Source: Pseudomonas taiwanensis (lineage in GTDB: Bacteria; Pseudomonadota; Gammaproteobacteria; Pseudomonadales; Pseudomonadaceae). From it: 64,000 nucleotides of DNA. How positions within the stretch are numbered: the stretch's first letter is position 1; each line of letters starts with the position of its first letter. The notes beneath the pieces are model-generated. The model had not been told where the DNA came from, did no database searches, and worked only from the letters and a program-made list of their open reading frames with translations. Shown here one piece after another: positions 1 to 8,211 of this stretch. The position numbers and the translations under genes were made by a program. Where the stretch lies: contig NZ_QJRF01000066.1 of NCBI RefSeq assembly GCF_013393345.1, positions 248,001 to 312,000 of the forward strand, given 5' to 3'.

Positions 1-2
1 TG

Positions 3-722
3 AAGATCGAGGCCGCCATGGCTCAGGTGGCGCTGAAAAAGGCCGAAGACAAGCTGGAGGTTTACGGCACGTCCGACCTGCAGGCATTGGTCGTCGAACT
101 GCGTGCCGCCAACGAGAAGGCCCAGGCCGCACTCAAGGCAGCCCTGGACGCCGCTGCGCCACAAGCAGACGAGGCCACCCTCAAGCAGGCGAAGATCGCC
201 GCCGCCATGAGCCGCACCCAGTTGGCGCGGGCCGAGAAGGCCTTCGGTGATTCCCCCACCGAGGATCAGCAGGTCCAATTGGCCGAGCTGCGTGCCGCCG
301 TGGAACAGGCCCAGCAACGCCTGGACGCTGCTCATGGCGCCCCGGCCTCGCCAGTGGCCACGGAAGGTGAAGCGCGCCTCAAACAGGCCAAGATCACCCT
401 CGTCAGCCGTCGCGCCGAGCTCAAGGACGCCGAACAGCGCGGCGCCGACGAAGCGGAACTGGCTCCGTTGCGCCAGGCACTGGCCGATGCCGAAGCCGGA
501 CTGCACGCCGCCGAGGACGCCTCCGGCAAGCAGCCGCCAGACCTCCAGCGCATCGACAAGCGCCCCGTGGACCCGGCCGTGCGCGCGCTGAAAACCGAAC
601 TGGCCTACGCCCGCGCCGACGTCAGCAAGCTGGAGCGCCAGACTGACGCCGACCCGGCAGCGCTGGCCCAGGCTCGCGAGCGCCTGGCCCGGGCTGAGCG
701 AAACCTCAATGAGCAGCGCTGA
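3..722 (+). CDS. rnfC: RnfC, C-terminal part (5' end outside window)
   Basis: Open from the left edge, with 239 codons visible before the stop. RnfC is the peripheral flavin/[4Fe-4S] subunit of the Rnf complex that receives electrons from NADH. The catalytic and ferredoxin parts lie outside the window. What is visible is the long Ala/Glu/Lys/Gln-rich C-terminal extension typical of proteobacterial RnfC/RsxC. It consists of at least three or four related helical units that begin LKQAKI, LKQAKI and LKTELA and are rich in heptad-like A/L/E patterns, so a coiled-coil or helical-hairpin array. Identification rests on this tail plus the following rnfD, rnfG, rnfE and nth in the usual Pseudomonas order. 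A 99-base gap containing one REP-like element separates it from rnfD. The tail alone would not identify the gene without that context. Confidence 0.85.
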   Translation, partial: KIEAAMAQVALKKAEDKLEVYGTSDLQALVVELRAANEKAQAALKAALDAAAPQADEATLKQAKIAAAMSRTQLARAEKAFGDSPTEDQQVQLAELRAAVEQAQQRLDAAHGAPASPVATEGEARLKQAKITLVSRRAELKDAEQRGADEAELAPLRQALADAEAGLHAAEDASGKQPPDLQRIDKRPVDPAVRALKTELAYARADVSKLERQTDADPAALAQARERLARAERNLNEQR

Positions 723-735
723 GCAGTGCATCGTC

Positions 736-760
736 TGTAGGAGCGAGCTTGCTCGCGAAC
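736..760 (+). repeat. REP-like element, family A (single copy)
   Basis: Short palindromic unit of the type TGTAGGAGCGAGCTTGCTCG between rnfC and rnfD. A degenerate inverted partner follows at about 783-798. The same family recurs at 3986-4104, 7443-7500, 17620-17797, 46754-46808 and 60447-60502. Confidence 0.75.
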
Positions 761-821
761 GGACGCTGCACCGCATTCTTCACGAGCCAGCTCGCGCCGA
801 CGATTTCCTGCGAGTCCGGCC

Positions 822-1829
822 ATGACCACGCGCCCGGCCTTCGACCCGCGCCCCAGCATGCAGCTGGTGTTGGTCGCCTGCCTGCCGGGCCTTCTCGCGC
901 TGTTCTGGCAATACGGCTGGGGTAGCGTGTTGCAATTGCTGGTGGCCCTGCCGGTCGCCATCGCCTGCGAGGCCCTGGTGCGCCGCCTGCGCCAGCAGCC
1001 CGCCCTACCGGAGTCGTCACTCCTCAACCAACCCTTGCTGGGTGAAGGCAGTGCCCTGGTCAGTGCCGTGCTGCTCGCGCTGGCCCTGCCGCCCTACTCA
1101 CCCTGGTGGCTGACCGCCTGCGCTTGCGCATTTGCCCTGCTGTTCGGCAAGGCGCTGTTCGGCGGCTTTGGCCAGAATCCGTTCAACCCGGCCATGCTCG
1201 GCTATGCCCTGGTGCTGGTGGCCTTCCCGGCTCAGCTCAACCAGTGGCCAACGCCCGGCCAGCACCCCGGCCTGGGTGAATCCCTGCAGCAGGTGCTGGG
1301 TTTCGGCGGCGGGCTGGTGGATGGCTGGAGCCAGGCCACCGCGCTGGACAGTCTCAAGCACAACAACCGCCTGACCATCGACGAACTCTTCGCCAGCCAT
1401 CACGCCTTTGGCAGCTTTGGTGGCCGTGGTGCGGAATGGATCAATCTGGCGTTCCTGCTGGGCGGCCTGTTCCTGCTGCAACGAAAGGTGATTCGCTGGC
1501 ACGCGCCAGTGGGCCTGCTTGCGGGTCTCTTCGTGGTCAGCCTCCTGTGCTGGAACGGCTCCGGTTCGGATTCCAATGGTTCTCCCCTGTTCCATCTGTT
1601 CAGCGGCGCCACCATGCTCGGCGCCTTCTTCATCGCCACCGAACCGGTGTCCGGCGCCGGGAGTGATCGCGCGCGCCTGCTGTTCGGCGTCGGTACAGGC
1701 GTGCTGGTGTATGTGATTCGCACCTGGGGTGGGTATGCGGACGGCATGGCCTTCGCCATCCTGCTGATGAACCTGGTAGTGCCGACCCTCGACCGCCTGG
1801 CCGCACGTGGCCAGGAGACGCAGCCATGA
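822..1829 (+). CDS. rnfD: Rnf complex membrane subunit RnfD
   Basis: 335 aa polytopic membrane protein of the NqrB/RnfD family, the core subunit that carries covalent FMN and passes electrons through the membrane. The flavinylation motif D-G-x-S-x-A-T appears as DGWSQATAL, which puts the FMN-linked Thr at about residue 173. The conserved family motif SGATMLGAFF-x-ATEPVSG is near residue 261, followed by GGYADGMAFA and the last helices. Many hydrophobic segments span the chain. The start at 822 gives the expected N-terminus and length. The stop overlaps the rnfG start (ATGA), so the two are translationally coupled. Energy role (Na+ or H+ translocation, or SoxR reduction) cannot be told from the sequence. 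Confidence 0.95.
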   Translation: MTTRPAFDPRPSMQLVLVACLPGLLALFWQYGWGSVLQLLVALPVAIACEALVRRLRQQPALPESSLLNQPLLGEGSALVSAVLLALALPPYSPWWLTACACAFALLFGKALFGGFGQNPFNPAMLGYALVLVAFPAQLNQWPTPGQHPGLGESLQQVLGFGGGLVDGWSQATALDSLKHNNRLTIDELFASHHAFGSFGGRGAEWINLAFLLGGLFLLQRKVIRWHAPVGLLAGLFVVSLLCWNGSGSDSNGSPLFHLFSGATMLGAFFIATEPVSGAGSDRARLLFGVGTGVLVYVIRTWGGYADGMAFAILLMNLVVPTLDRLAARGQETQP

Positions 1830-2434
1830 ACGGGCGCAGCCTGGCATGGCTGGCGACATTGGCCGGGCTTGGCCTGGCCGTGCTGATCGCCACCAGTCAA
1901 TTGCTCGACAGCCGCATCGACGCCGAGCGCCAGGCGGCCGATGAGCGCGCCCTGCTCGACCTGCTCCCGCCGGGCAGCTACGACAATCATCCCCTGGCCC
2001 ACCCCATTGCACTGCCCGCCAGCGAACTGCTGGGTGATCCGGCGCCAACCCGGGCCTGGCTGGCCACCCGCGAAGGTACGCCGGTCGCCGTCCTGCTACC
2101 GGCCACGGCCAAGGGCTACGAAGGCCCGATCCATCTGCTGCTGGCCATACGCCCGGACGGCCGCCTGCTGGCCACTAAAGTTCTCGGCCACCGGGAAACC
2201 GCGGGGATCGGCGACCGCATCGAACCCGCTCGCAGCGCCTGGCTGAACATCTTCACCGACGCCTCCCTGGCCGGCCATCCCGAAGCGGAATGGCGAGTGA
2301 AGGCCGACAAGGGCGAATTCGACCAGATCGCCGGCGCCACGATCACCTCCCGCGCCGTGGTCAGTGCCATCCAGCACGCGCTGCAATACTTCGATGGCCA
2401 TCGCCAAATACTGCTCAGGAGCCCATCGCCATGA
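1826..2434 (+). CDS. rnfG: Rnf complex FMN-binding subunit RnfG
   Basis: 202 aa. One N-terminal transmembrane helix (about residues 5-25) anchors a periplasmic FMN-binding domain. The flavinylation motif is DQIAGATITS, with the acceptor Thr at about residue 172. This is the same form as enterobacterial RnfG, where Ala replaces the first Ser of the generic S-G-A-T pattern. The protein relays electrons between RnfD and the rest of the complex in the periplasm. It overlaps rnfD and rnfE by 4 bases each, so the three are one transcription and translation unit. Confidence 0.95.
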   Translation: MNGRSLAWLATLAGLGLAVLIATSQLLDSRIDAERQAADERALLDLLPPGSYDNHPLAHPIALPASELLGDPAPTRAWLATREGTPVAVLLPATAKGYEGPIHLLLAIRPDGRLLATKVLGHRETAGIGDRIEPARSAWLNIFTDASLAGHPEAEWRVKADKGEFDQIAGATITSRAVVSAIQHALQYFDGHRQILLRSPSP

Positions 2435-3003
2435 GCGTCCGGCATTTCGACCTGATAGGGCTGGCCCTGCTGTTGGGTGCCACGGACCTGCTGATCAAGG
2501 GCGTGGGAATAGCCCTCGCCGGCTTGCCTGTACTGGTGGTATTCGCCCTGGTCCTGCCAATCCTGCGCCGCCATCTGCAAGACGCCGGCTACTGGCTCGG
2601 CGCGTTGCTGCTGGCCGCCCTGCTGGCGAGCCTGGCCAGCCTGTTGCTGCAGGCGGGCGCCTTCGAGTTGCATCGCGCCCTCGGCCCTTACCTCTACCTG
2701 CTGGTGGTGCCCTGCCTGCAATTGGCCGCAATGGCGTCCACAGACGCCGTCGATGGCCTGTACGCCGGGCTTGTCTTCACGTTGCTCGCCCTATTGCTGG
2801 GTGCCCTGCGGGAAGCCCTTGGACATGCCAGCCTGTTCACCCACTTCGACTGGCTGCTGGGGCCTGTCGCGCTCGGCTGGCGCCTGCAGTTCGGTGCCGA
2901 TGGCATTCCGCTGTTCGCCCTCGCGCCCGGAGCCTTTATCCTGCTGGGTACGCTATTGGCATTGCTGCGCCACTTGACCAACCGGACCGCTGATTCCCAA
3001 TGA
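2431..3003 (+). CDS. rnfE: Rnf complex subunit RnfE, short divergent form lacking one Cys
   Basis: 190 aa with about six hydrophobic helices, in the NqrD/RnfE family. I chose the ATG at 2431, which overlaps the rnfG stop and has an AGGAG-like site 12 bases upstream. The longer reading frame from 2290 is only rnfG shadow. Known RnfE proteins (about 230 aa) have two conserved Cys, in LGLCP and VTNC, which with two in RnfA hold an intramembrane [2Fe-2S] cluster. Here the first motif aligns without a gap as IGLALLL, so Cys is Ala12. The second is kept as VVPC (Cys95). The N-terminal end is also about 20 residues short. Position between rnfG and nth, plus GALREALGHASLF matching the GSLREIIGNGTLF region of RnfE, support the assignment. 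Confidence 0.85.
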   Translation: MSVRHFDLIGLALLLGATDLLIKGVGIALAGLPVLVVFALVLPILRRHLQDAGYWLGALLLAALLASLASLLLQAGAFELHRALGPYLYLLVVPCLQLAAMASTDAVDGLYAGLVFTLLALLLGALREALGHASLFTHFDWLLGPVALGWRLQFGADGIPLFALAPGAFILLGTLLALLRHLTNRTADSQ

Positions 3004-3638
3004 ATGCCGCAAAACGCTACGAGATCTTCCGTCGTCTCCACGACGATGACCCCAATCCCACCACCGAGTTGGCCTACAACACGCCGTTCGAGCTCCTGAT
3101 CGCGGTCATCCTTTCCGCGCAGGCGACCGACGTCGGCGTGAACAAAGCCACAGCCAAGCTGTACCCGGTGGCCAATACCCCGGAAGCCATCCATGCGCTG
3201 GGCGTAGATGGCCTGTCGGAGTACATCAAGACCATCGGCCTGTACAACAGCAAGGCGAAGAACGTCATCGAGACCTGTCGCCTGCTCATCGAGAAGCATG
3301 GCAGCCAGGTGCCGGACAATCGCGAGGACCTCGAGGCCCTGCCCGGCGTCGGTCGCAAAACGGCCAACGTCGTGCTCAATACCGCCTTCCGCCAGCCCGC
3401 CATGGCCGTGGACACGCACATCTTCAGGGTCAGCAATCGCACCGGCATCGCCCCCGGCAAGAACGTGCTGGAAGTGGAAAAAAAGCTGCTGAAGTTCGTA
3501 CCAAAAGAATTCCTGCTGGACGCCCACCATTGGCTGATCCTGCATGGCCGCTATGTCTGTGTGGCCCGCAAACCGCGCTGCGGCGCGTGCCGCATCGAAG
3601 ATCTGTGCGAATACAAGGCGAAGACTTCTGACGATTGA
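3000..3638 (+). CDS. nth: Endonuclease III
   Basis: 212 aa, the usual length for this DNA glycosylase/AP lyase that removes oxidised pyrimidines. The helix-hairpin-helix is LPGVGRKTANVV, with catalytic Lys120. Catalytic Asp138 is in AVDTHIFRV. The [4Fe-4S] cluster motif C-x6-C-x2-C-x5-C is formed by Cys187, 194, 197 and 203, the same numbering as the E. coli enzyme. The ATG overlaps the rnfE stop by 4 bases. The rnf-nth linkage is standard in gammaproteobacteria. Confidence 0.98.
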   Translation: MNAAKRYEIFRRLHDDDPNPTTELAYNTPFELLIAVILSAQATDVGVNKATAKLYPVANTPEAIHALGVDGLSEYIKTIGLYNSKAKNVIETCRLLIEKHGSQVPDNREDLEALPGVGRKTANVVLNTAFRQPAMAVDTHIFRVSNRTGIAPGKNVLEVEKKLLKFVPKEFLLDAHHWLILHGRYVCVARKPRCGACRIEDLCEYKAKTSDD

Positions 3639-3746
3639 TGTCCTATTAAATCGCTCAGGTATCTGATTGAAAAAATCTTTTTTACCGGCTCTGGCTTTGT
3701 GGTTATAAGGTGCGCCAATAGCGCCCCGCATTGTGGAGTGAACCTT

Positions 3747-3926
3747 ATGACCACTGCCAAAGAAGAAATCGAACTCGAAGAGGAATTCGTCTCCGAGGAA
3801 GCCGACGATTCGGATGCCCCGGCCGAGACCGCGAAGACCAACCTGACCAAGCGCCGCATCATCGACAACTACCTCGAAGAACGCCGCCTGCAGAAACAGC
3901 TCTCCGACTACGACTTCGACCTGTAG
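3747..3926 (+). CDS. Small acidic protein, PA3496 family
   Basis: 59 aa. The ATG at 3747 follows a GGAGTG site. The N-terminal half is very acidic (runs such as EEIELEEEF and ADDSD). The C-terminal half is basic and then amphipathic, ending SDYDFDL. It matches the small conserved Pseudomonas family annotated as putative envelope integrity protein and lies just downstream of nth, as in P. aeruginosa. No catalytic motif, signal peptide or membrane helix is visible. Function is not known to me beyond the family label. It is probably transcribed from its own promoter in the 108-base gap after nth and ends at the terminator at 3942. Confidence 0.75.
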   Translation: MTTAKEEIELEEEFVSEEADDSDAPAETAKTNLTKRRIIDNYLEERRLQKQLSDYDFDL

Positions 3927-3941
3927 CTGGCGCCTTGCCTG

Positions 3942-3968
3942 AAAAGCCCCGCAAATGCGGGGCTTTTT
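3942..3968 (+). terminator. Rho-independent terminator after the PA3496-type gene
   Basis: Perfect hairpin AAAAGCCCCGC-AAAT-GCGGGGCTTTTT beginning 16 bases after the stop, ending in a T run. Confidence 0.9.
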
Positions 3969-3985
3969 GTTGTCTGCGTTAGCGG

Positions 3986-4104
3986 TTGTAGGAGCTGGCC
4001 ATTCGCTGGCAAGCCAGCTCCTACAGCGACATGGATCGATAAACTCCTGTAGGAGCCAGCTTGCTGGCGAAGCGACTCCATTCGCTGGCAAGCCAGCTCC
4101 TACG
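3986..4104. repeat. REP family A cluster between convergent genes
   Basis: Two inverted pairs of the GTAGGAGCTGGC / GCCAGCTCCTAC type: 3986-4025 as a tight hairpin, and 4048-4104 as a pair of units separated by a spacer. The array lies between two terminators of converging genes, the usual place for Pseudomonas REP/BIME elements. Confidence 0.85.
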
Positions 4105-4107
4105 GGC

Positions 4108-4139
4108 AAAAAAAAAGAAGCCGGCACGAGGCCGGCTGA
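4108..4139 (-). terminator. Rho-independent terminator of the puuB-like gene
   Basis: On the minus strand GCCGGC-CTCGT-GCCGGC is followed by TTCTTTTTTTTT, starting about 20 bases beyond the oxidoreductase stop. Confidence 0.85.
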
Positions 4140-4158
4140 AAGACGCACAACAATTCGA

Positions 4159-5472
4159 TCAGCGCAGCTTTTCCATCATCTGGTAGTACCACATGCCCAC
4201 CGCCAGCATATGGTTGCCGAGGCGCTCGCTGAGCGGCACGCGAATGTGCTGGCACTGGGCGAAGGTGTCGAACTTCTCCAGGCTGCCGCTCATGGCATTG
4301 GCCATGACCTCGCCCATGATGTGGGTGGTCGCCACGCCGTGCCCGGAGTAGCCCTGGCAGTACCAGACGTTCTTCGACAGCTTGCCCAGCTGCGGAATGC
4401 GGTTCATCACGATGCCCATGGCGCAGCTCCACTTGAAGTCGATCTCGACGCCCTTGAGTTTCGGGAACGTGCGCTCGATGCAGGGACGCAGTTCCGCGGC
4501 AATATCGCGGGAATCCCGCCCGGAGTAGTTGGCGCCACCGCCGAACAGCAGGCGGCCATCACCCGTCATGCGGTAGTAGTCGAGCACGAAGCGGCAGTCG
4601 TAGACGGCCAGGTCCTGTGGGTTGATCTGCTTGGCCAGGTCGCCCAGGGGCTTGGTGGTGACGATGCCGCCCATGGCCGGGAAGATCATGCCCTTGAGCT
4701 TCTTGCGCTCCAGCTTGTGGTAGACATCGCCGGCCAGCAGGATCTGCTGGGCGTTGATCCGGCCGCGGCTGGTGACCACCGCCGGGCGATCGCCGTGGAT
4801 GATGTCCTGCACCTCCGAATGCTCGAAGATCAGCGCGCCCAGGCTGGCGGCGGCCTTGGCTTCGCCGATGCACAGGTTCAGCGGGTGCAGGTGCATGTTG
4901 CGGGTGTTCTTGATGGCGCCGACGTAGAGGTCGGAGTCCAGGTGCTCGCGCACGCCGGCCGTATCCAGCAGGGTCACATCGTCTGCCATGCCACGGCGTA
5001 CCGCTTCCTCATAGGAAGCCTTCAACTCGTCCATGTGCGAGGCCTTCATCGCCGCATGTAGATGGCCGTGCTTGAGGTCGCACTGGATGCCGTACTTCGC
5101 CACCCGGCTCTTGATGATTTCGTGGCCGCGCCAGCGCAGGTACCAGATGAAGTCGTCCACATCCTTGCCCAGGAACCGGCTCATCTGCTTGCGCATGGCC
5201 GCATCGCCCGAGAGGCTGCCCGTCACCTGGCCGCCGTTGCGGCCGGTGGCGCCCCAGCCAATCTTGTGGGTCTCCACCAGGGCCACCTTGTAGCCGCGCT
5301 CCGCCATCTCGACCGCCGTCGCCACACCGGTGAAGCCGCCACCAATAATGGCGACGTCGACATTCACCTCACCGTCGAGGGTGGGATAGGCGGTCTCCTC
5401 GTTGAGGGTCGCGGAGTAATAGGAGGGCGCGCGCTCGGCGGCGGGCAGCGGATGTTTGATTGCAGCGGTCAT
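4159..5472 (-). CDS. FAD-dependent gamma-glutamylputrescine oxidase-like enzyme
   Basis: 437 aa DAO-family flavoprotein. The N-terminal Rossmann motif is DVAIIGGGFTGVATAVEMAE (residues about 38-57), followed by GWGATGRNGGQVTG, the PuuB-type flavin contact. The C-terminal region contains the FAD-closing segment YSGHGVATTHIMGE. PuuB/PauB enzymes oxidise gamma-glutamylated putrescine or related polyamines to the aldehyde. The gene lies 109 bases downstream of a PuuA-type glutamine synthetase homologue on the same strand, so the two enzymes probably act in succession. Pseudomonas carries several PauA/PauB paralogues with different amine preferences, and the exact substrate cannot be read here, so no symbol is assigned. 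Confidence 0.85.
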   Translation of the reverse strand: MTAAIKHPLPAAERAPSYYSATLNEETAYPTLDGEVNVDVAIIGGGFTGVATAVEMAERGYKVALVETHKIGWGATGRNGGQVTGSLSGDAAMRKQMSRFLGKDVDDFIWYLRWRGHEIIKSRVAKYGIQCDLKHGHLHAAMKASHMDELKASYEEAVRRGMADDVTLLDTAGVREHLDSDLYVGAIKNTRNMHLHPLNLCIGEAKAAASLGALIFEHSEVQDIIHGDRPAVVTSRGRINAQQILLAGDVYHKLERKKLKGMIFPAMGGIVTTKPLGDLAKQINPQDLAVYDCRFVLDYYRMTGDGRLLFGGGANYSGRDSRDIAAELRPCIERTFPKLKGVEIDFKWSCAMGIVMNRIPQLGKLSKNVWYCQGYSGHGVATTHIMGEVMANAMSGSLEKFDTFAQCQHIRVPLSERLGNHMLAVGMWYYQMMEKLR

Positions 5473-5523
5473 GGTGGAGTCCTTCGAAAATTCACAAGGC
5501 CGTCAGGGCAGACCTTCGGCCTG

Positions 5524-5548
5524 CTTGGCGAATGAATTCGCCCCTACA
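5524..5548. repeat. REP-like element, family B
   Basis: Palindromic unit TGGCGAATGAATTCGCCCCT plus ACA in the gap between the puuA-like and puuB-like genes. It is the exact reverse complement of the copy at 18923-18945. Confidence 0.7.
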
Positions 5549-5581
5549 AGAGCAGCCTCGATTCAACATTGAGATTCGGGT

Positions 5582-6946
5582 TCAAGCCTGGTTCAGGTAC
5601 CAGCGCCAATCCTGCGCGCCGACTTCGGACATGAACTGGCGGTACTCGGCGCGCTTCACCGCCTGGTAGACGCCCAGGAAGGCGGTGCCGAACGCGTCGC
5701 GGGCCCAACTGGATTGCTCCAGGGCGCACAGCGACGTCAGCCAGTCGGTCGGCAGCAACTCCGTCGCCTGGGCATAGCCGTTGCCTTCGATGGGATTACC
5801 CGGATCGATGTCCTCGCGGATACCACGATGGATGCCGGCCAGGATGGCCGCCGCCGCCAGGTAAGGGTTCGCGTCGGCGCCGCAGATGCGGTGCTCGATG
5901 TGCCGGCTGTTGGCCGGGCCACCCGGAACGCGAAGGCTCACGGTGCGGTTATCCACACCCCAGGTCGGTGCCAGCGGTGCATAGCTGTTGGCCTGGAAAC
6001 GGCGATAGGAGTTGGCGTTCGGGCAGAACAGCAGCAGCGAATCCAGCAGGCTCTTGAGCATGCCTCCCACGGACTGACGCAGCAGCGGCGTGCCGGCCGG
6101 ATCTTCGCTGGCGTAGAGGTTGCGGCCTTCGGCGTCAGCCAGGCTCACATGCATGTGCATGCCGGTGCCGGCGATCTCGGCGAAGGGTTTGGCCATGAAG
6201 CAGGCCTGCATGCCGTGGGCGTGGGCGACGCCCTTCACCAGGCGTTTGTAACGCACGGCCTGATCCATGGCTTGCAGCGCATCGCCGTGTTCGAGGGTGA
6301 TTTCCACCTGGCCGGGCGCGTATTCGGAGATCGCGGTACGCGCCGGAATGCCCTGGGCCTTGCAGGCTGCATAGAGATCGGCAAGGAACGGCTCGATCTG
6401 CTCCAGCTCACGCAGCCCGTAGACCTGGGTGCCACGCGGACGATGGCCATCGGCATCCAGCGCCGGCTGCGGGCGGCCATCGGCGTCGCGCTTCTGGTCG
6501 AGCAGGTAGAACTCCAGCTCGCAGGCCATTACCGGGTAGAAACCATCGGCCTTGAGACGATCGATCACTTCCACCAGTACATGACGCGGGTCGGCGATGG
6601 CGGCAGGCATCCCCTCTTGCGGGTGCATGCTGACCTGTACGGCGGCGGTGGGCATCTTGCGCCAGGGCATGCGCACCAGGCTGCCGGCCAGGGGATAGGC
6701 GCGGCAGTCGATATCGCCCACATCCCACACCAGGCCGGAGTTTTCCACATCCTCTCCGTGCATGGTCAGGCCGAGGATGGTGCTGGGTAAGGGTCGGCCG
6801 CTTTCGTAAACGGCCAGGAGCTCGTCGCGATGCAACAGCTTGCCGCGAGGCACGCCATTGGCGTCGAGGATGAAGAGTTCGAATGCGTCGATGTCCGGAT
6901 TCTGTTCGAGGAAATCCTGGGCTTCCTGCACGCTGGCAAATGTCAT
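5582..6946 (-). CDS. Glutamine synthetase family, gamma-glutamylputrescine synthetase-like
   Basis: 454 aa from the ATG at 6946; an upstream in-frame GTG would add nine residues with no better ribosome site. It is a GS-fold ligase: CELEFYLL holds metal-binding Glu residues, HMHVSL is the conserved His loop, and RVPGGPANSRHIEHRICGAD is the ATP/glutamate-binding stretch that in PuuA-type enzymes replaces the true GS sequence. It lacks the adenylylation-loop Tyr context of GlnA. PuuA/PauA enzymes attach glutamate to polyamines so the carbon skeleton can be oxidised without forming free aminoaldehydes. The oxidase at 4159-5472 is the next step. Which amine is used is not decidable from the sequence. 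Confidence 0.88.
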   Translation of the reverse strand: MTFASVQEAQDFLEQNPDIDAFELFILDANGVPRGKLLHRDELLAVYESGRPLPSTILGLTMHGEDVENSGLVWDVGDIDCRAYPLAGSLVRMPWRKMPTAAVQVSMHPQEGMPAAIADPRHVLVEVIDRLKADGFYPVMACELEFYLLDQKRDADGRPQPALDADGHRPRGTQVYGLRELEQIEPFLADLYAACKAQGIPARTAISEYAPGQVEITLEHGDALQAMDQAVRYKRLVKGVAHAHGMQACFMAKPFAEIAGTGMHMHVSLADAEGRNLYASEDPAGTPLLRQSVGGMLKSLLDSLLLFCPNANSYRRFQANSYAPLAPTWGVDNRTVSLRVPGGPANSRHIEHRICGADANPYLAAAAILAGIHRGIREDIDPGNPIEGNGYAQATELLPTDWLTSLCALEQSSWARDAFGTAFLGVYQAVKRAEYRQFMSEVGAQDWRWYLNQA

Positions 6947-7551
6947 GTCGCTCTCTTTAGTGCCCGTGGGCACGCAATCTGACCCTCGCCGCTTCGGGCA
7001 AGGATCGAATTTCTCTTTCTGGGGGTGAGGTGGCCGCTGCGGCGGCGGCCCGATCAGACGAGAGCGCTATCCGGCGGACGAGCGTGACGGCAATGCCAGA
7101 GCGCCCAGAAAGCGAGTTCGAGCGGCAGGGAAATCAGAAGGTGGCTGGCCCACTTGCGGGAGAACAGGACCGTCGGGGCGACTCCCGGCGCACGGCGCGC
7201 GGCGCGAACCAGCCCTAGGGGCAAGGCGGCCAGCAACGATTGGTGCGCGGTGGAACAACCCATGGGAAAAGCCGTGTTATTGGAATGCGATGGAGGCTCG
7301 CACGGCGGGATGGGTGAATAAAATTCAGGTTTTCCTATCTTTAGTTAAGCAACGGATAAACATTAAACCTGGCCGCGGGAGTGAGGTCATCCGTGCTTGA
7401 AATGGCTGCGTCTTCATTAAGTGTTGCAAGTAGCTGCATTGCCCGTAGGAGCTGGCTTGCCAGCGAATGGCCCCGTTTCGCTAGCAAGCTAGCTCCTACA
7501 AGGCTCTTGGACCGCAGGGCGTCCGCTGCCTAGCCCGGCATACAACCAGGC
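6947..7551. other. 605-base gap upstream of the puuA-like gene
   Basis: Probably holds the promoter of the puuA-like gene. The stretch 7310-7380 is AT-rich compared with its surroundings. A 69-codon minus-strand frame (7054-7263) is hydrophobic in part but has no ribosome site and lies opposite another small frame, so I do not call it a gene. The right end carries a REP pair (7443-7500). Confidence 0.5.
7443..7500. repeat. REP family A inverted pair
   Basis: CGTAGGAGCTGGCTTGCCAG and its imperfect inverse CTAGCAAGCTAGCTCCTACA are separated by about 17 bases. They lie after the 3' end of the response-regulator gene. Confidence 0.85.
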
Positions 7552-8190
7552 CTAACGCAGTTTCAGAGGGTCAACCAGGCCTGCCGCGATGGCCATGCCC
7601 ACCAGGTCAGGCAGGCGTTCGGCCTGCATGCGCTTCATCACGCGGGCCCGATAGAGGTCGATGGTCTTCACGCTGATGTCCAACTGCTCGGCAATCTCGC
7701 GGTTGGTGTAGCCCTGTACCAGCGGTAGCAGCACATCGCGCTCACGCGGAGTCAGGCTGTCGAGACACTCCTGCAACTGGCCCTGGCCGCCCGAAGCCGT
7801 GCGCTGGTGGTCGACGCGGGACAATGCCTGCTGCACGCTATCCAGCAGGAGCTGCTCGTTGTAGGGCTTCTCGATGAAATCATGGGCGCCCGCCTTGAAG
7901 GCGCGCACCACGATCGGCACATCGGCGTGTCCACTGACGAAGATCACCGGCAGGTCCAGGCCGCGGCTGCGCATTTCCTCCTGAACATTGAGGCCACCCA
8001 TTCCGGGCATGCGTACGTCGAGCAATACACAGGCGTCGAGACTGGCGTCGCAGGCGTCGAGGAAGGCACGGCCGCTGGTGAAGGGCAGCGCCTTGAGGCC
8101 TACCGACTCCAGGAGCCAGACCGTGGAATCGAGCATGCCCTGGTCGTCGTCCACCACATAGACCACCTGTTCTCCACTGTTGGACATCAA
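7552..8190 (-). CDS. FixJ/NarL-type response regulator
   Basis: 212 aa. Receiver domain at residues 8-125 with the acidic pocket VVDDD (14-16), phosphoacceptor Asp58 in LLDVRMPGMGG, the switch residue in VSGHAD and Lys in EKPYN. The C-terminal LuxR-type helix-turn-helix (about 145-205) has TPRERDVL, TNREIAEQLDISVKTID and the recognition helix VMKRMQ. The gene starts 21 bases after the kinase stop, so they form one operon. The likely target is the divergent acyl-CoA ligase and the genes after it, by proximity. It resembles the FixJ/ErdR group of regulators but I cannot assign a named orthologue. Confidence 0.9.
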   Translation of the reverse strand: MMSNSGEQVVYVVDDDQGMLDSTVWLLESVGLKALPFTSGRAFLDACDASLDACVLLDVRMPGMGGLNVQEEMRSRGLDLPVIFVSGHADVPIVVRAFKAGAHDFIEKPYNEQLLLDSVQQALSRVDHQRTASGGQGQLQECLDSLTPRERDVLLPLVQGYTNREIAEQLDISVKTIDLYRARVMKRMQAERLPDLVGMAIAAGLVDPLKLR

Positions 8191-8211
8191 ATCGCTCCTG
8201 TTGCCTTCTTG

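Noticed and set aside
7054-7263. 69-codon partly hydrophobic minus-strand frame upstream of the puuA-like gene
   Set aside because: No ribosome site, poor start context and competing frames on both strands; too little to call a gene.
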